Source of the DNA: Roseimicrobium gellanilyticum
Lineage (GTDB): Bacteria; Verrucomicrobiota; Verrucomicrobiia; Verrucomicrobiales; Verrucomicrobiaceae
Assembly (NCBI RefSeq): GCF_003315205.1
Contig: NZ_QNRR01000005.1
Coordinates: 310,001-374,000 of the forward strand
Direction: 5' to 3'
DNA length: 64,000 bases
The notes under the pieces are model-generated. The model was given only the letters and a program-made list of their open reading frames with translations, was not told the origin of the DNA and did not search any database. Positions 27,402 through 35,887 of the stretch are shown in pieces (the stretch's first letter is position 1; every line of letters begins with the position of its first letter). A program made the position numbers and the translations under genes.

Positions 27402-27830
27402 TCATTTTGCCTTCTTGAGCACTTTTGCGAGCTTGTCAGCAAAGTCATCCGGGGAAGTGCCGCCGACCTGCTTGTCGATTTCCTTGCCGTCCTTGTCCAG
27501 GAACTGGATGTGGGGGATACCGGTCACGCCAGCCGCTTGGGCATCGGGTCCGTTCTCCTTCACATCGGTGTCGATGTAGGCCCACACAAATTTGTCGTGG
27601 TACTTCTTCACCTCGGCGCTGGGGTAGACTTTCTTCTTCATGGCCTGGCAGGGCGGGCACCACACGGCGGAATACACGGCAATCACCGGCTTGCCCTCAG
27701 CCTTGGCTTTGGTCTTGGCTTCGGTCAGGGTGGACACGAAGGCAGGGCTGCCTTCCGGGAAGTCGGAGGCAAGTGAGAATGAAGCCAGCGCGAGCGTGGC
27801 TACGGCGAGGAATTTGCTGAGCGATTTCAT
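27402..27830 (-). CDS. Exported thioredoxin-fold protein
   Basis: Encodes 142 residues with a signal peptide (FLAVATLALASFSLAS). The active site is AVWCPPC (C58, C61), with the cis-Pro region VTGIPHIQFLD. The domain is a complete thioredoxin fold of about 115 residues. A periplasmic thiol reductase or oxidase role is inferred. It is the third gene of a same-strand run (rhodanese, HMA, thioredoxin), all exported and spaced by 40-100 bases, which suggests one envelope redox or metal-handling unit. Confidence 0.88.
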   Translation of the reverse strand: MKSLSKFLAVATLALASFSLASDFPEGSPAFVSTLTEAKTKAKAEGKPVIAVYSAVWCPPCQAMKKKVYPSAEVKKYHDKFVWAYIDTDVKENGPDAQAAGVTGIPHIQFLDKDGKEIDKQVGGTSPDDFADKLAKVLKKAK

Positions 27831-27869
27831 GACAGTAGGGAATAAAATGGAATAGGGGATGGACGCGGC

Positions 27870-28187
27870 TTACTTCGACTTGTCGAGCGCGACGACCGTG
27901 TAAGTCTCGGCGTCCTTGCCCAAAGCCGTGACGACATCGTCCTTGGCGAGGGTACTTGAGGAGGACTTGAAGTTGGCCTTCACCGTTTCTTCCTTGTCAC
28001 CTTTTTCAAAGGTCACGCCATCCACGCCCGGCAGCTTTTTCAGCGCGACTTCGACGTGGGCTTTGCAGGCGCTGCACGTCACGCCGGAGACGGTGGCTGT
28101 GTAGGAGGCCTTCTCGGTATCTGCCGCATGCAGGGAGGCGGCCAGAGAGAGCGCGGAAAGGGCGGTGACAACGAGGCGGAAGAACAT
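27870..28187 (-). CDS. Exported heavy-metal-associated (HMA) domain protein
   Basis: Encodes 105 residues: a signal peptide (LVVTALSALSLAASLHA), then a single HMA fold. The metal-binding loop is VTCSACKAHVE with C38 and C41, matching the GxTCxxC copper-chaperone pattern. KLPGVDGVTFEKGDKEETVK is the usual strand-helix continuation. Exported single HMA domains are thought to bind Cu(I) or Hg(II) in the periplasm. It lies between the rhodanese and thioredoxin genes, 40 bases before the latter. Confidence 0.85.
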   Translation of the reverse strand: MFFRLVVTALSALSLAASLHAADTEKASYTATVSGVTCSACKAHVEVALKKLPGVDGVTFEKGDKEETVKANFKSSSSTLAKDDVVTALGKDAETYTVVALDKSK

Positions 28188-28286
28188 GGGGGAGGGCAGG
28201 TGGGAATGGGAAACTTGTCTTTGGCGGAGGAGCCAGGCGGCGGTTCTTATCCCGCCGCCCGGTTCGCATGAATCAATCAGAGAAGC

Positions 28287-28670
28287 TTATTTCTCGGTCT
28301 TCTCACCGGCCTGGAGCCATCCGGAGATGCCGGCGGAGAGGTGCTTCACATTCGTGTAGCCCAGTTCCTTGGCGGCATTGGCGGCCTTCTTGTAAGCGCT
28401 GCAGGTAGGTCCACCGCAATAGGCGACCACGAGGGTGCCCTTGTCGGAGGGGAGCTTCGAAGCGAGGTCGCTCTTCGCAGCGGCGAAGTCGATGGCGGTC
28501 GGCACGTGGCCCTTCGCATAGGAGGAGCTGCCATTCACATCGATGACGGCGACCTTCTTCTCTTCGATGGCCTTCTTCAGCTCATTGATGCTGATATCGG
28601 GATACTCGCTGTCAGCCATGGCAGGGATCGCGATGAAAGCAGCAGCAAGGAATGCGATGAGTTTCTTCAT
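28287..28670 (-). CDS. Exported rhodanese-like protein
   Basis: Encodes 127 residues with a signal peptide (LIAFLAAAFIAIPAMA) and one rhodanese domain. AVIDVNGSSSYAKGHVPTAI is the CDC25-type start, and the active-site loop is AYCGGPTCSAY with the sulfur-carrying Cys85. A second Cys90 in the loop is unusual and could allow a disulfide. Single-domain periplasmic rhodaneses carry sulfane sulfur or act in redox protection. It is the first gene of the exported run and probably carries its promoter in the 264-base space 28671-28934, where I see no further gene. Confidence 0.87.
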   Translation of the reverse strand: MKKLIAFLAAAFIAIPAMADSEYPDISINELKKAIEEKKVAVIDVNGSSSYAKGHVPTAIDFAAAKSDLASKLPSDKGTLVVAYCGGPTCSAYKKAANAAKELGYTNVKHLSAGISGWLQAGEKTEK

Positions 28671-28934
28671 GATGTCGTATGGTTTGTGTTGTCTATGGTT
28701 ATGGCACGTACCGGGCCCCGAAGGCTTTCCGCCGGGGTCCGGTAGAACTGTTAAGACGGGGGCAGCCTGTGTTTTATTTCGCTCCCCGGGAGGCCGGATT
28801 TCTTTTTTTCAATTTCCGGATCGACGCCAGACCGGATGTCATCACAGCGCACATGCAGGGTGGATGGATCGCGGGGCATCATTTCAAAAACGAATGTGTC
28901 TCGGACATGTTAGGTCTCAAAACGTCATCCGGAT

Positions 28935-30362
28935 TCACAAAAATTTGCCTGCCGGGGCGATTTCACCTGGCTCGTCCTCGAGGTGGTCGTGGGTACCCCG
29001 CAGCTTCTTGCGCAGGGTCGCGCGGTTCATTTGCAGCTCCCGGGCCAGAATTGTCGGCTTGTGCTGGTAGCGGGGTAGGAGGGCGGCCAGCAGGCGGCTC
29101 TCCAGCTCGTCATGGAGGGTGTCATAGTTCACCCCCGGCTCGCGGAGGCGGGCATCCAGCCATTCGTGCAGGGCGGCGTCCAGCGTGACAGAGGGCGGAA
29201 AGGCCTCGCCAGAGGAGGCATCGCGTATTTCACGGGGGAGATGGTTGGGCAGGATGGCGTCTCCGGGACACACCGCCACGGCATGCTCCAGAGCATTGCG
29301 GAGTTCGCGCATATTGCCCGGCCAGCCATACCCCTGCAGCACTTGCAATGCCTCCGCGGCGAGGGTGATCTTGCGTCCGGGAGCGATGGTGGCCAGCACG
29401 CAGCCGCAGAGCGCGGGCAGGTCACTCATGCGTTCCCAGAGCGCGGGCAGCTTCACCTCCAGCACCCGGAGACGGTAGTACAGGTCCTCGCGGAAACGCT
29501 TCTCCGCCACGGCGAGAGACAGGTCTTGATTGGTCGCGGCGATGATGCGCAGATCCACCTTGATGTCCTCATGCCCGCCCATCCGGGTGAAGGTTTTCTC
29601 TTCCAGAAATCGCAAGAGCTTCACCTGCATGGGCAGCGGCATCTCGACGATTTCACCCAGAAACAGAGTGCCCCCCGCCGCCCTCTCCAGATGACCCGAC
29701 CGTGGGACACCTGCTCCAGGAAAGGCACCTTCTTCATGCCCGAAGATTTCGCTCTCCAGCACGGTGTCTGGCAGACTGGCGCAGGAAAGCGACACAAAGG
29801 GTGCCGCGTGCCGGGAGCTGTGCCGGTGGATGACTCTGGCAGCAAGGGATTTGCCAATGCCGGTGGGTCCCGTGATGAGCACGGGTGCATCCGAGGCGCA
29901 GGCATGCGCGATGGCGGTGAAGGCGGGCTGCATGGCAGGCGCACTGCCAATGAGGAAGGGGGCGTCCGTCACGTCCGGAGGACTTCCTACGACCGGCTCA
30001 CCGGTGGGGCGCAGCAGCGAGCGCAGCACCTGCTCCAGCTCCCGCAGATCCAGAGGCTTCACCAGATAGCCGGAGGCGCCGCGCTTTTTGGCATCGAGCG
30101 CATTCTGCAAATGGCCATGCGCGGTGATGATGAGCACGGGCAGGGTGCTGCTGTGCTCCCTCAGGCGCGCCAGCACGTCCAGTCCGCTCATGTCGGGCAG
30201 ACCGATATCCAGAATGACCAGCGACGGTGAGGTGGGCTTCAGCTTTTGCAGGCCCATGGCGCCCGAGGCGCAGGTCACCGGCTCATAACCCAAACGCTTC
30301 GTCAGCATCGCCAGCGCGGAGGCGACGGAAGCTTCATCTTCGATGATCAGAATGCGATGCAT
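28935..30362 (-). CDS. NtrC-type response regulator with degenerate sigma54-activator motifs
   Basis: About 475 residues from the ATG at 30362. Receiver domain: phospho-acceptor D52 in LVILDIGLPDMSG and K in GYLVKPLD. AAA+ domain: Walker A GPTGIGKS near residue 165. The loop that contacts sigma54 reads GAFPGA instead of GAFTGA. Walker B reads GGTLFLGEI, with Gly where the family has Asp. A Fis-type helix-turn-helix lies at the C-terminus (NRATLRKKLR). It is co-directional with the kinase 66 bases upstream and surely its partner. The domain order is that of NtrC/AtoC, but the two changes make normal sigma54 activation doubtful. Confidence 0.92.
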   Translation of the reverse strand: MHRILIIEDEASVASALAMLTKRLGYEPVTCASGAMGLQKLKPTSPSLVILDIGLPDMSGLDVLARLREHSSTLPVLIITAHGHLQNALDAKKRGASGYLVKPLDLRELEQVLRSLLRPTGEPVVGSPPDVTDAPFLIGSAPAMQPAFTAIAHACASDAPVLITGPTGIGKSLAARVIHRHSSRHAAPFVSLSCASLPDTVLESEIFGHEEGAFPGAGVPRSGHLERAAGGTLFLGEIVEMPLPMQVKLLRFLEEKTFTRMGGHEDIKVDLRIIAATNQDLSLAVAEKRFREDLYYRLRVLEVKLPALWERMSDLPALCGCVLATIAPGRKITLAAEALQVLQGYGWPGNMRELRNALEHAVAVCPGDAILPNHLPREIRDASSGEAFPPSVTLDAALHEWLDARLREPGVNYDTLHDELESRLLAALLPRYQHKPTILARELQMNRATLRKKLRGTHDHLEDEPGEIAPAGKFL

Positions 30363-30428
30363 GGTGGCGGAGGAACAACAGAAATGACGGACTCCCACCA
30401 AACCTGCATACGACCGGCAATGGCAAGA

Positions 30429-31748
30429 TCATTGTTTCGCCGGAGGCAGCAACACCAGCACACTGGCTCCGCCTTGCTCGCGGTTCTCGACGCGCAGTTC
30501 ACCTTGATGCGCCTTCACAATCTCCGCCGCGACACTGAGTCCGATGCCCATGCCCCCTTCCTTCTCGGTGAAGAAGAACTCGGAGAATCGTGACAGCGCT
30601 TCTTTGGAGAAACCCTTTCCGCTATCCATGAAGGCAATGGTCGTGCCCTTCTCATCGGAGATGCCTTCCACCCTCAGGGTTCCACCCATGGGCATGGCCT
30701 GGATGGCATTGACAAGGAGATTGCTGAATACCTGGGCGAGACGGCGTGAATCACCACGCACAGTGAACTCCGCCGGGACTTCCAGCGAGGTGTGGATCTG
30801 TGCGTGCTCGAGTTGCGGTTGGTGTACCTGGAGGACCTGTCTCAGCACGGTGGCGAGATCCACGCGGCGCATGGTGGGTGGTTGGGGTTTGCTGAGATAC
30901 ATCCACTGGCTGACGAGGCTCTCGATTCGCGCAGCCTCGTGCTCGATGGTTTTTGCGGTGATGCGTCCCTCCTCCTCGCCGCCCGGCCAGAGTTGCGCAT
31001 GCATCTTGATGGCAGACACGGGGTTCTGGATTTCATGCGCGAGCGCTGCGGTCATGCGGCCCAGCACGGCGAGCTTCTCTGCCTGGGCGCGCTGCACACG
31101 CTCACTCTGCAGGGCCTCGCGCGTGCGGAGGAATGCGCGGGCTACGTCGCCGATTTCGTCCTGCCGTGAGGCTTCCGGCAGGGAAATGGGGCCGGGTGTC
31201 TCGATGGCCGGGAGTTGCTTTGCGAGATGGCGCAGCGGCAACACCAGTCCACGAGCCAGTGCCCAGCCAAAGGCCAGCGCCAGAAACCAGAAAACTCCCA
31301 GCATGGCAAGAGTCCTGGGATGCTGCAGGATCGCGGGCAGGCGTACCTCAGGCCGGACGAATACCAGGTCGCGGAGGTCACCGATGGGGATGGCCACGGC
31401 CTCCAATCCTTCAAAGGCGTGTGTCCAACCATCCGCAGGAAGTCGGACGAGAGACAAGCCCCGCTGAAGAATCTCCTGCGTCGGCGCTGGAGTCAGGATG
31501 CCAGTGTCCCGATGCCGGAAGTACACGGAGACATTCAGCACTTCACCAAGTTGGGACGCCATGCGCTCACTCGGTGGCAGCGTCATCCGGCGGAGGAATT
31601 CGGCATTCGTGCGTGCCAGCGCGGCAAAATCCCGGCTCTCATCCTCCCGCACACTCCACCACGTGAGTGCCACAAGGAGAATCGACCCCACCAGCACAAA
31701 GGCGGCGAATGGCAGGGCGATGCGCCATGGAAGACGGGCATGTGACAC
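30429..31748 (-). CDS. Membrane sensor histidine kinase
   Basis: Encodes 439 residues: membrane segments at about 8-30 and 147-170, with a periplasmic sensor part of about 115 residues between them. A HAMP-like linker follows, then the dimerisation box LAHEIQNP with the phospho-acceptor H238. The ATP-binding N-box is NLLVNAIQAM, with DSGKGF and GMGIGLSVAAEIV. This is the NtrB/AtoS-like kinase type that pairs with NtrC-type regulators. The sensor part has no named domain that I recognise. It is transcribed first, followed by the regulator gene. Confidence 0.93.
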   Translation of the reverse strand: MSHARLPWRIALPFAAFVLVGSILLVALTWWSVREDESRDFAALARTNAEFLRRMTLPPSERMASQLGEVLNVSVYFRHRDTGILTPAPTQEILQRGLSLVRLPADGWTHAFEGLEAVAIPIGDLRDLVFVRPEVRLPAILQHPRTLAMLGVFWFLALAFGWALARGLVLPLRHLAKQLPAIETPGPISLPEASRQDEIGDVARAFLRTREALQSERVQRAQAEKLAVLGRMTAALAHEIQNPVSAIKMHAQLWPGGEEEGRITAKTIEHEAARIESLVSQWMYLSKPQPPTMRRVDLATVLRQVLQVHQPQLEHAQIHTSLEVPAEFTVRGDSRRLAQVFSNLLVNAIQAMPMGGTLRVEGISDEKGTTIAFMDSGKGFSKEALSRFSEFFFTEKEGGMGIGLSVAAEIVKAHQGELRVENREQGGASVLVLLPPAKQ

Positions 31749-31977
31749 AGGGCGAAGTGTGGAGCGCGCTCCTCTGCATGCGAGGATTTTTGTTTCAGAA
31801 GGATGTGGGAGATGGGCAACCCCAGGTTAGTGGGCCGAAAGTCATGGATGCTTTTTGTTCATCGGGCCAAAGCCAAGGGCGGAATCTATCCATAATTGCC
31901 CTGATATTGTTCGGTGTGTATGCGTAATATGTTTAAAAACAGTTGGTTAAGATATGTGTGTGCGTGTGAAAATTTCT

Positions 31978-31989
31978 CCGCAATTGCGG
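31978..31989. promoter_or_regulatory. Perfect 12-base palindrome upstream of the outer-membrane protein gene
   Basis: CCGCAATTGCGG lies about 60 bases before the ATG at 32052, at the edge of an AT-rich stretch (31890-31980) that contrasts with the surrounding GC-rich sequence. The position suits an operator. The rest of the 303-base space 31749-32051 shows no clear promoter boxes and no sigma54 -24/-12 site. Confidence 0.35.
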
Positions 31990-32051
31990 ATCTTCACGCT
32001 TCCGTTCGCATGCCCCGTTTCGTTAGATGGCGGCCTCACCTCAACCAACCA

Positions 32052-32957
32052 ATGACAAACCGACTCCTCACCTGGCTGCCAGCAGCTCTGCTCGCAGCTT
32101 CCACCCTCCCGACTGCATTTGCTGAAAACGCCGAGCCTGCCGCGAAGAAGGATCTCCCGCCTATCTACGTGAATGCAAACGACTCTGCTGTCGTTTCGGA
32201 AAATGACCTCGTGGGACCCTACAAGGCACCCGAGTGGACCACCGCCCGCCGTTTCCCCACGACACGCGTGTACATCCAGCGTGCTCCTGGCGAGGTCGCC
32301 TTTGAGCAGTGGTGGCGCGCCCGCACCTATGATGACGGCCCGTCCAAGCACCTCTTCATTGAAGAGCTCGAAATCGGCCTGCCCCATCGCATGCAACTCG
32401 ACCTGTACTATGAGTGGGTGCATGAAGAAGGTGAGACCGACTTCAAGGACTTCGCCGTGGAACTTCGCTGGGCCCTTGCTGACTGGGGCGTGATTCCTCT
32501 CAACCCCACGCTCTACGGTGAATACAAGTTCGTCGACCCCGACCACGGTGATGACGTCATTGAACTCAAGCTCCTCCTCGGCACCGAAATCACTCCGCGG
32601 CTCCACTACGGATTGAACTTTGTGTACGAGCGCGAAATCGGCGGGGCACTCACCAACGAGTTCGTGGTCGCCCAAGGTATCAGCTACACCATCATCGACC
32701 GCATCCTCTCCGCGGGCCTTGAAATGCGCTATGTGTACGAGGACGAAGCCTCCAACCGCGGCTCCGGTGAGAACAAGTTCAACATCGGACCTTCAGTCCA
32801 GTGGCGCCTCTCCAACAAGGCTCACCTCGACCTCGTCTGCCTCTTCGGCTGCACGGACGAATCTCCTGAAACCGAATCCTACGTGGTCTTCGGCTGGGAC
32901 TTCGGCGGTCCTTCCAAGGAGAGCCACTACAAGCCCACCAGCGGCACGCGTCTGTAA
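32052..32957 (+). CDS. Exported outer-membrane beta-barrel-type protein
   Basis: Encodes 301 residues from the ATG at 32052, which gives a clean signal peptide (LLTWLPAALLAASTLPTAFA). The mature part alternates aromatic strands and polar turns (MQLDLYYEWVHEEG, LHYGLNFVYEREIG, GLEMRYVYEDE), typical of a small barrel. The final strand does not end in the usual Phe/Trp but in PTSGTRL. It is divergent from the two-component genes and upstream of a TonB receptor. A role in uptake or sensing at the outer membrane is inferred. Confidence 0.75.
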   Translation: MTNRLLTWLPAALLAASTLPTAFAENAEPAAKKDLPPIYVNANDSAVVSENDLVGPYKAPEWTTARRFPTTRVYIQRAPGEVAFEQWWRARTYDDGPSKHLFIEELEIGLPHRMQLDLYYEWVHEEGETDFKDFAVELRWALADWGVIPLNPTLYGEYKFVDPDHGDDVIELKLLLGTEITPRLHYGLNFVYEREIGGALTNEFVVAQGISYTIIDRILSAGLEMRYVYEDEASNRGSGENKFNIGPSVQWRLSNKAHLDLVCLFGCTDESPETESYVVFGWDFGGPSKESHYKPTSGTRL

Positions 32958-33018
32958 GGCATCATCAACTGATACACCAATTCATCCATTTCTGATCCGG
33001 TCGTAGAGGGCCGGAGAA

Positions 33019-33055
33019 GGAGCTTCCGGGCATGCAGTGTGTTGTCCGGAAGCTC
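33019..33055. promoter_or_regulatory. Strong hairpin between the barrel and TonB receptor genes
   Basis: A perfect 11-base stem, GGAGCTTCCGG and CCGGAAGCTCC, with a 15-base loop. No T-run follows, so it is a weak terminator candidate; it could be an RNA stabiliser or attenuator. A second, T-rich hairpin-like stretch (about 33136-33166, GGGCC/GGCCC) follows. The space 32958-33308 has no gene and no cobalamin-riboswitch motif that I can see. Confidence 0.5.
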
Positions 33056-33308
33056 CGCAGAAAGGGAGAAATATCTCTCCCACCCTTTAAGAGGGACATG
33101 GAGTCCGCAAAGGCTCGTGGACAAGAAATGTTCCGCGGGCCTTTTTCTGTGGCTAAAAGGGGCCCCGAGCAGCGCTTTTCCAGCAACGCGGGATCATTCA
33201 TTTTTTTCGTTCGCCATTTCCACTTTTGGCCTTCGGAAGTGAGTTCCGCAAGATGGCTGCCGGTCTCATGCACCCTGCAATGGGATGCATGGACTGCTCA
33301 CTCATCCC

Positions 33309-35501
33309 ATGAAACTCACCACCTCACTCCCAACATTGCTCGGGGCCCTGCTCGCCTCGCAGTCATTGTACTCCCAAGCCCCACCTCCCACGCCCACGCA
33401 AACTCTGGAGCCCGTGATCGTCACGGCCACGCTTTCGGAAGAAGCCGCGGACAATGTGCCGTATTCCGTCACGGTGATCGACGAGAAGCGCATTCAGGAA
33501 CTCAACGTCGCCAGCTTCCCTGAAGTGTTCAAGGAGACGCCTGGGGTCCTGTTTCAACAGACGGCGAATGGACAAGGTTCGCCCTTCATCCGCGGCTTCA
33601 CCGGCTTCCGCAACCTCGCACTCATCGATGGTGTCCGCCTGAACAATTCGGTCTTCCGTGAAGGTCCCAACCAGTACTGGAGCACGATTGACTCGCTCAG
33701 CCTTTCGGGCGTGGAACTCGTGAAGGGCCAGGGCTCGGTCCTGTATGGAAGTGATTCCATCGGTGGTACCGTGAATGCCCTGACCAAGGGCCCGGCCTAT
33801 CGTCAGCCGACGGCACCGGTCACCGTGTCCGGCAAACAGGGCAAGGGCGCGAAGACCGTGCAGCCTGTTTCCCAGCCCGTGGGCCTCGGCCCCTATGTGA
33901 CTGGCATGGGCTATGTGCGCTATGCTACTGGGGAAGATTCCTGGACGGGTCGTCTCGAAGGCAGCGTGAGCGAATGGGAGAAGTACGGTGTCTTCGTGGG
34001 CGTGACGGGACGCAGCTTCGGCAACATCGAGGCCGCTGACCTTGGCGAGCTGCCCTTCACTGGTTATGATGATCTGGGCATCGACGCGAAGGTGGAGATC
34101 TTCCTCGATCCAGACACGAAGCTGATCATCGCGCACAACCAGATGCACCAGTATGATGTGGTGCGCACGCACCGCACCATCTACGCCGTGCCTTTCGCAG
34201 GCAGCAGCGTGGGCACGGACCTGCAGCACTACTTCGACCAGGACCGCTACCTGAGCTACATCCGCCTCGAAGGAAATCCCGCTGGCGGCTTTGTGGATCG
34301 TTATGATTTCACCTTCTCCCACCACTTCCAGGGTGAAGACCGCTACCGTCTTCGCACCGGCTCCCGGTATGATGAAGAAGGCTTCGATGTGAACACGTGG
34401 GGCTTCGCACTCAATCTGCAGAGTGAAACTTCCATCGGTCTCTTGAGCTATGGCGCAAGCTATTACCTCGACCAGGTGGACTCCTACCGCCGCTCCTATC
34501 AAGGTGGGGATCTTGATAGCGTGGGCATTCAAGGCCCCGTGGGTGATGATGCCGACTACCATCTCGCCGGTGTGTACCTGCAGGACGAGGTCGATCTCAC
34601 GGATCGCTTCAAGATGATCCTCGGCGTGCGCTACACCTATGCGGATGCTGACATCGGCCGTGCTCAGGATCCAGACACAGGAGACGTCATCTCCATCAAC
34701 GACCACTGGCACAATGTGAGCGGTAGCGCCCGCTTCCTCTACAGCGTGGATGATGAAAAGAAGCTGAAACTCTTCGCTGGCATCTCCCAAGGATTCCGTG
34801 CACCGAACCTGAGCGACCTCTCTCGCTTTGACATTGCCCGCTCTGGTGAACTCGAAGTGCCCTCGCCCGGCCTCGATCCGGAAGAGTACATCCTCACCGA
34901 AGCCGGTGTGCGCTGGGATTCGGAGACGCTGTCCGCAAGCCTTGCCTACTTCTACACGGACATCACAGACATGATTGTGCGTGCTCCCACGGGGCGCATC
35001 ATCGACGGTAGTGCCGAGGTGGAGAAGAAGAACGCGGGTGATGGCTATGTGCAGGGCATCGAGTTTGCCTTGAACTGGCGGGTCACCGAAGACTGGAGCC
35101 TCTATGGCACCGTTGCCTGGCAGGATGGCAAGGTGGATGGCTTCCCCACGTCTTCACCGAAGTCCGTGGAAGAGCCGGTCAGCCGCCTTCTTCCCTTCAC
35201 CGGGCTGGTGGGTGTGCGCTATGACAATCCGTCCCGCCGCTGGTGGGCGGAGGCCAATGTGCAGATCACGGATCGCGCCGATCGCCTCAGCGCGGGCGAC
35301 AAGGCCGACACACAACGCATTCCTCTTGGCGGCACCCCCAGCTACACCCTTGCCACGGTGCGTGGCGGCTGGCGTGCCACGGACAACCTCACGCTCACCA
35401 TGGCGGTGGAGAATGTCTTTGATGAAGACTACCGCATCCACGGCTCCGGCCAGAACGAGCCTGGAGTAAACTTCGTTTTCGGTGCGGAAATGCGTTTCTA
35501 A
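33309..35501 (+). CDS. TonB-dependent outer-membrane receptor
   Basis: A 730-residue receptor that imports a chelate or complex using energy from TonB/ExbBD. A signal peptide (MKLTTSLPTLLGALLASQSL) is followed by the TonB box region LEPVIVTAT. The plug domain has VTVIDEKRIQEL, SPFIRGFTGFRNLALIDGV and VELVKGQGSVLYGSDSIGG. A 22-strand barrel follows, with the final strand PGVNFVFGAEMRF ending in Phe as required for assembly. The FIRGF...GPNQYWSTID plug region resembles haem or haemoglobin receptors, but the ligand cannot be assigned. A strong terminator follows. Confidence 0.95.
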   Translation: MKLTTSLPTLLGALLASQSLYSQAPPPTPTQTLEPVIVTATLSEEAADNVPYSVTVIDEKRIQELNVASFPEVFKETPGVLFQQTANGQGSPFIRGFTGFRNLALIDGVRLNNSVFREGPNQYWSTIDSLSLSGVELVKGQGSVLYGSDSIGGTVNALTKGPAYRQPTAPVTVSGKQGKGAKTVQPVSQPVGLGPYVTGMGYVRYATGEDSWTGRLEGSVSEWEKYGVFVGVTGRSFGNIEAADLGELPFTGYDDLGIDAKVEIFLDPDTKLIIAHNQMHQYDVVRTHRTIYAVPFAGSSVGTDLQHYFDQDRYLSYIRLEGNPAGGFVDRYDFTFSHHFQGEDRYRLRTGSRYDEEGFDVNTWGFALNLQSETSIGLLSYGASYYLDQVDSYRRSYQGGDLDSVGIQGPVGDDADYHLAGVYLQDEVDLTDRFKMILGVRYTYADADIGRAQDPDTGDVISINDHWHNVSGSARFLYSVDDEKKLKLFAGISQGFRAPNLSDLSRFDIARSGELEVPSPGLDPEEYILTEAGVRWDSETLSASLAYFYTDITDMIVRAPTGRIIDGSAEVEKKNAGDGYVQGIEFALNWRVTEDWSLYGTVAWQDGKVDGFPTSSPKSVEEPVSRLLPFTGLVGVRYDNPSRRWWAEANVQITDRADRLSAGDKADTQRIPLGGTPSYTLATVRGGWRATDNLTLTMAVENVFDEDYRIHGSGQNEPGVNFVFGAEMRF

Positions 35502-35542
35502 CCCCGGTTTCGTTCAGAAGCAGTAGTTAGTGTCGGTTGGTC

Positions 35543-35592
35543 ATCACCGCGCGTTGGAGAGGGAAACCTCCCGGTGCGCGGTGATTTTTGTT
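35543..35592 (+). terminator. Rho-independent terminator after the TonB receptor
   Basis: Ten-base stem ATCACCGCGC/GCGCGGTGAT, loop with an extra GGGAAACCTCCC-type inner pairing, then TTTTGTT. It lies 42 bases after the receptor stop. Confidence 0.8.
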
Positions 35593-35663
35593 GGGTGCCC
35601 GGCAAGGGGAGCGTCGCCACGGTGGTGAGCCGGCTGATCGTGGGTGAGTTTGAGTGCAGAGTG

Positions 35664-35846
35664 TTCAACGCAGAGACACAGAGACGCAGAGGAACTTCGG
35701 AGACTGGGATTGTTCCGAGTGAGTAGTCATCGATTTGCAGCCCATCAGAAACTGAACTGTGGCCAGCCCTCGGACCGGTATTTCCGCTGCTGGTGCATTT
35801 GTCTTTCTCCGAAGCTTCCTCTGTGCCTCTGCGTCTCTGTGTTGAA
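35664..35846. repeat. Inverted repeat of the GACGCAGAGG family
   Basis: Left arm 35664-35702 (TTCAACGCAGAGACACAGAG...) and right arm 35808-35846 (...CTCTGCGTCTCTGTGTTGAA) are about 85 percent complementary. The same words occur singly at 17807-17826, 5480 and 24000. It lies in the 386-base space after the TonB terminator, which contains no gene. Confidence 0.7.
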
Positions 35847-35887
35847 TCCAATGCAGCCCGCTACACCCAGGACCCTCCTGCCGGCGT

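Noticed and set aside
28690-28706. Sigma54-type promoter (TGGCACG) near the rhodanese gene
   Set aside because: The -12 half (TTGC) is missing at the right distance, and the strand is opposite to the gene.
32958-33308. Cobalamin or other riboswitch before the TonB receptor
   Set aside because: Strong hairpins exist, but no conserved B12-box-like word or other riboswitch core was found.
33363-34790. 475-codon reverse frame opposite the TonB receptor
   Set aside because: It is antisense to plug and barrel motifs. The translation has no family pattern.
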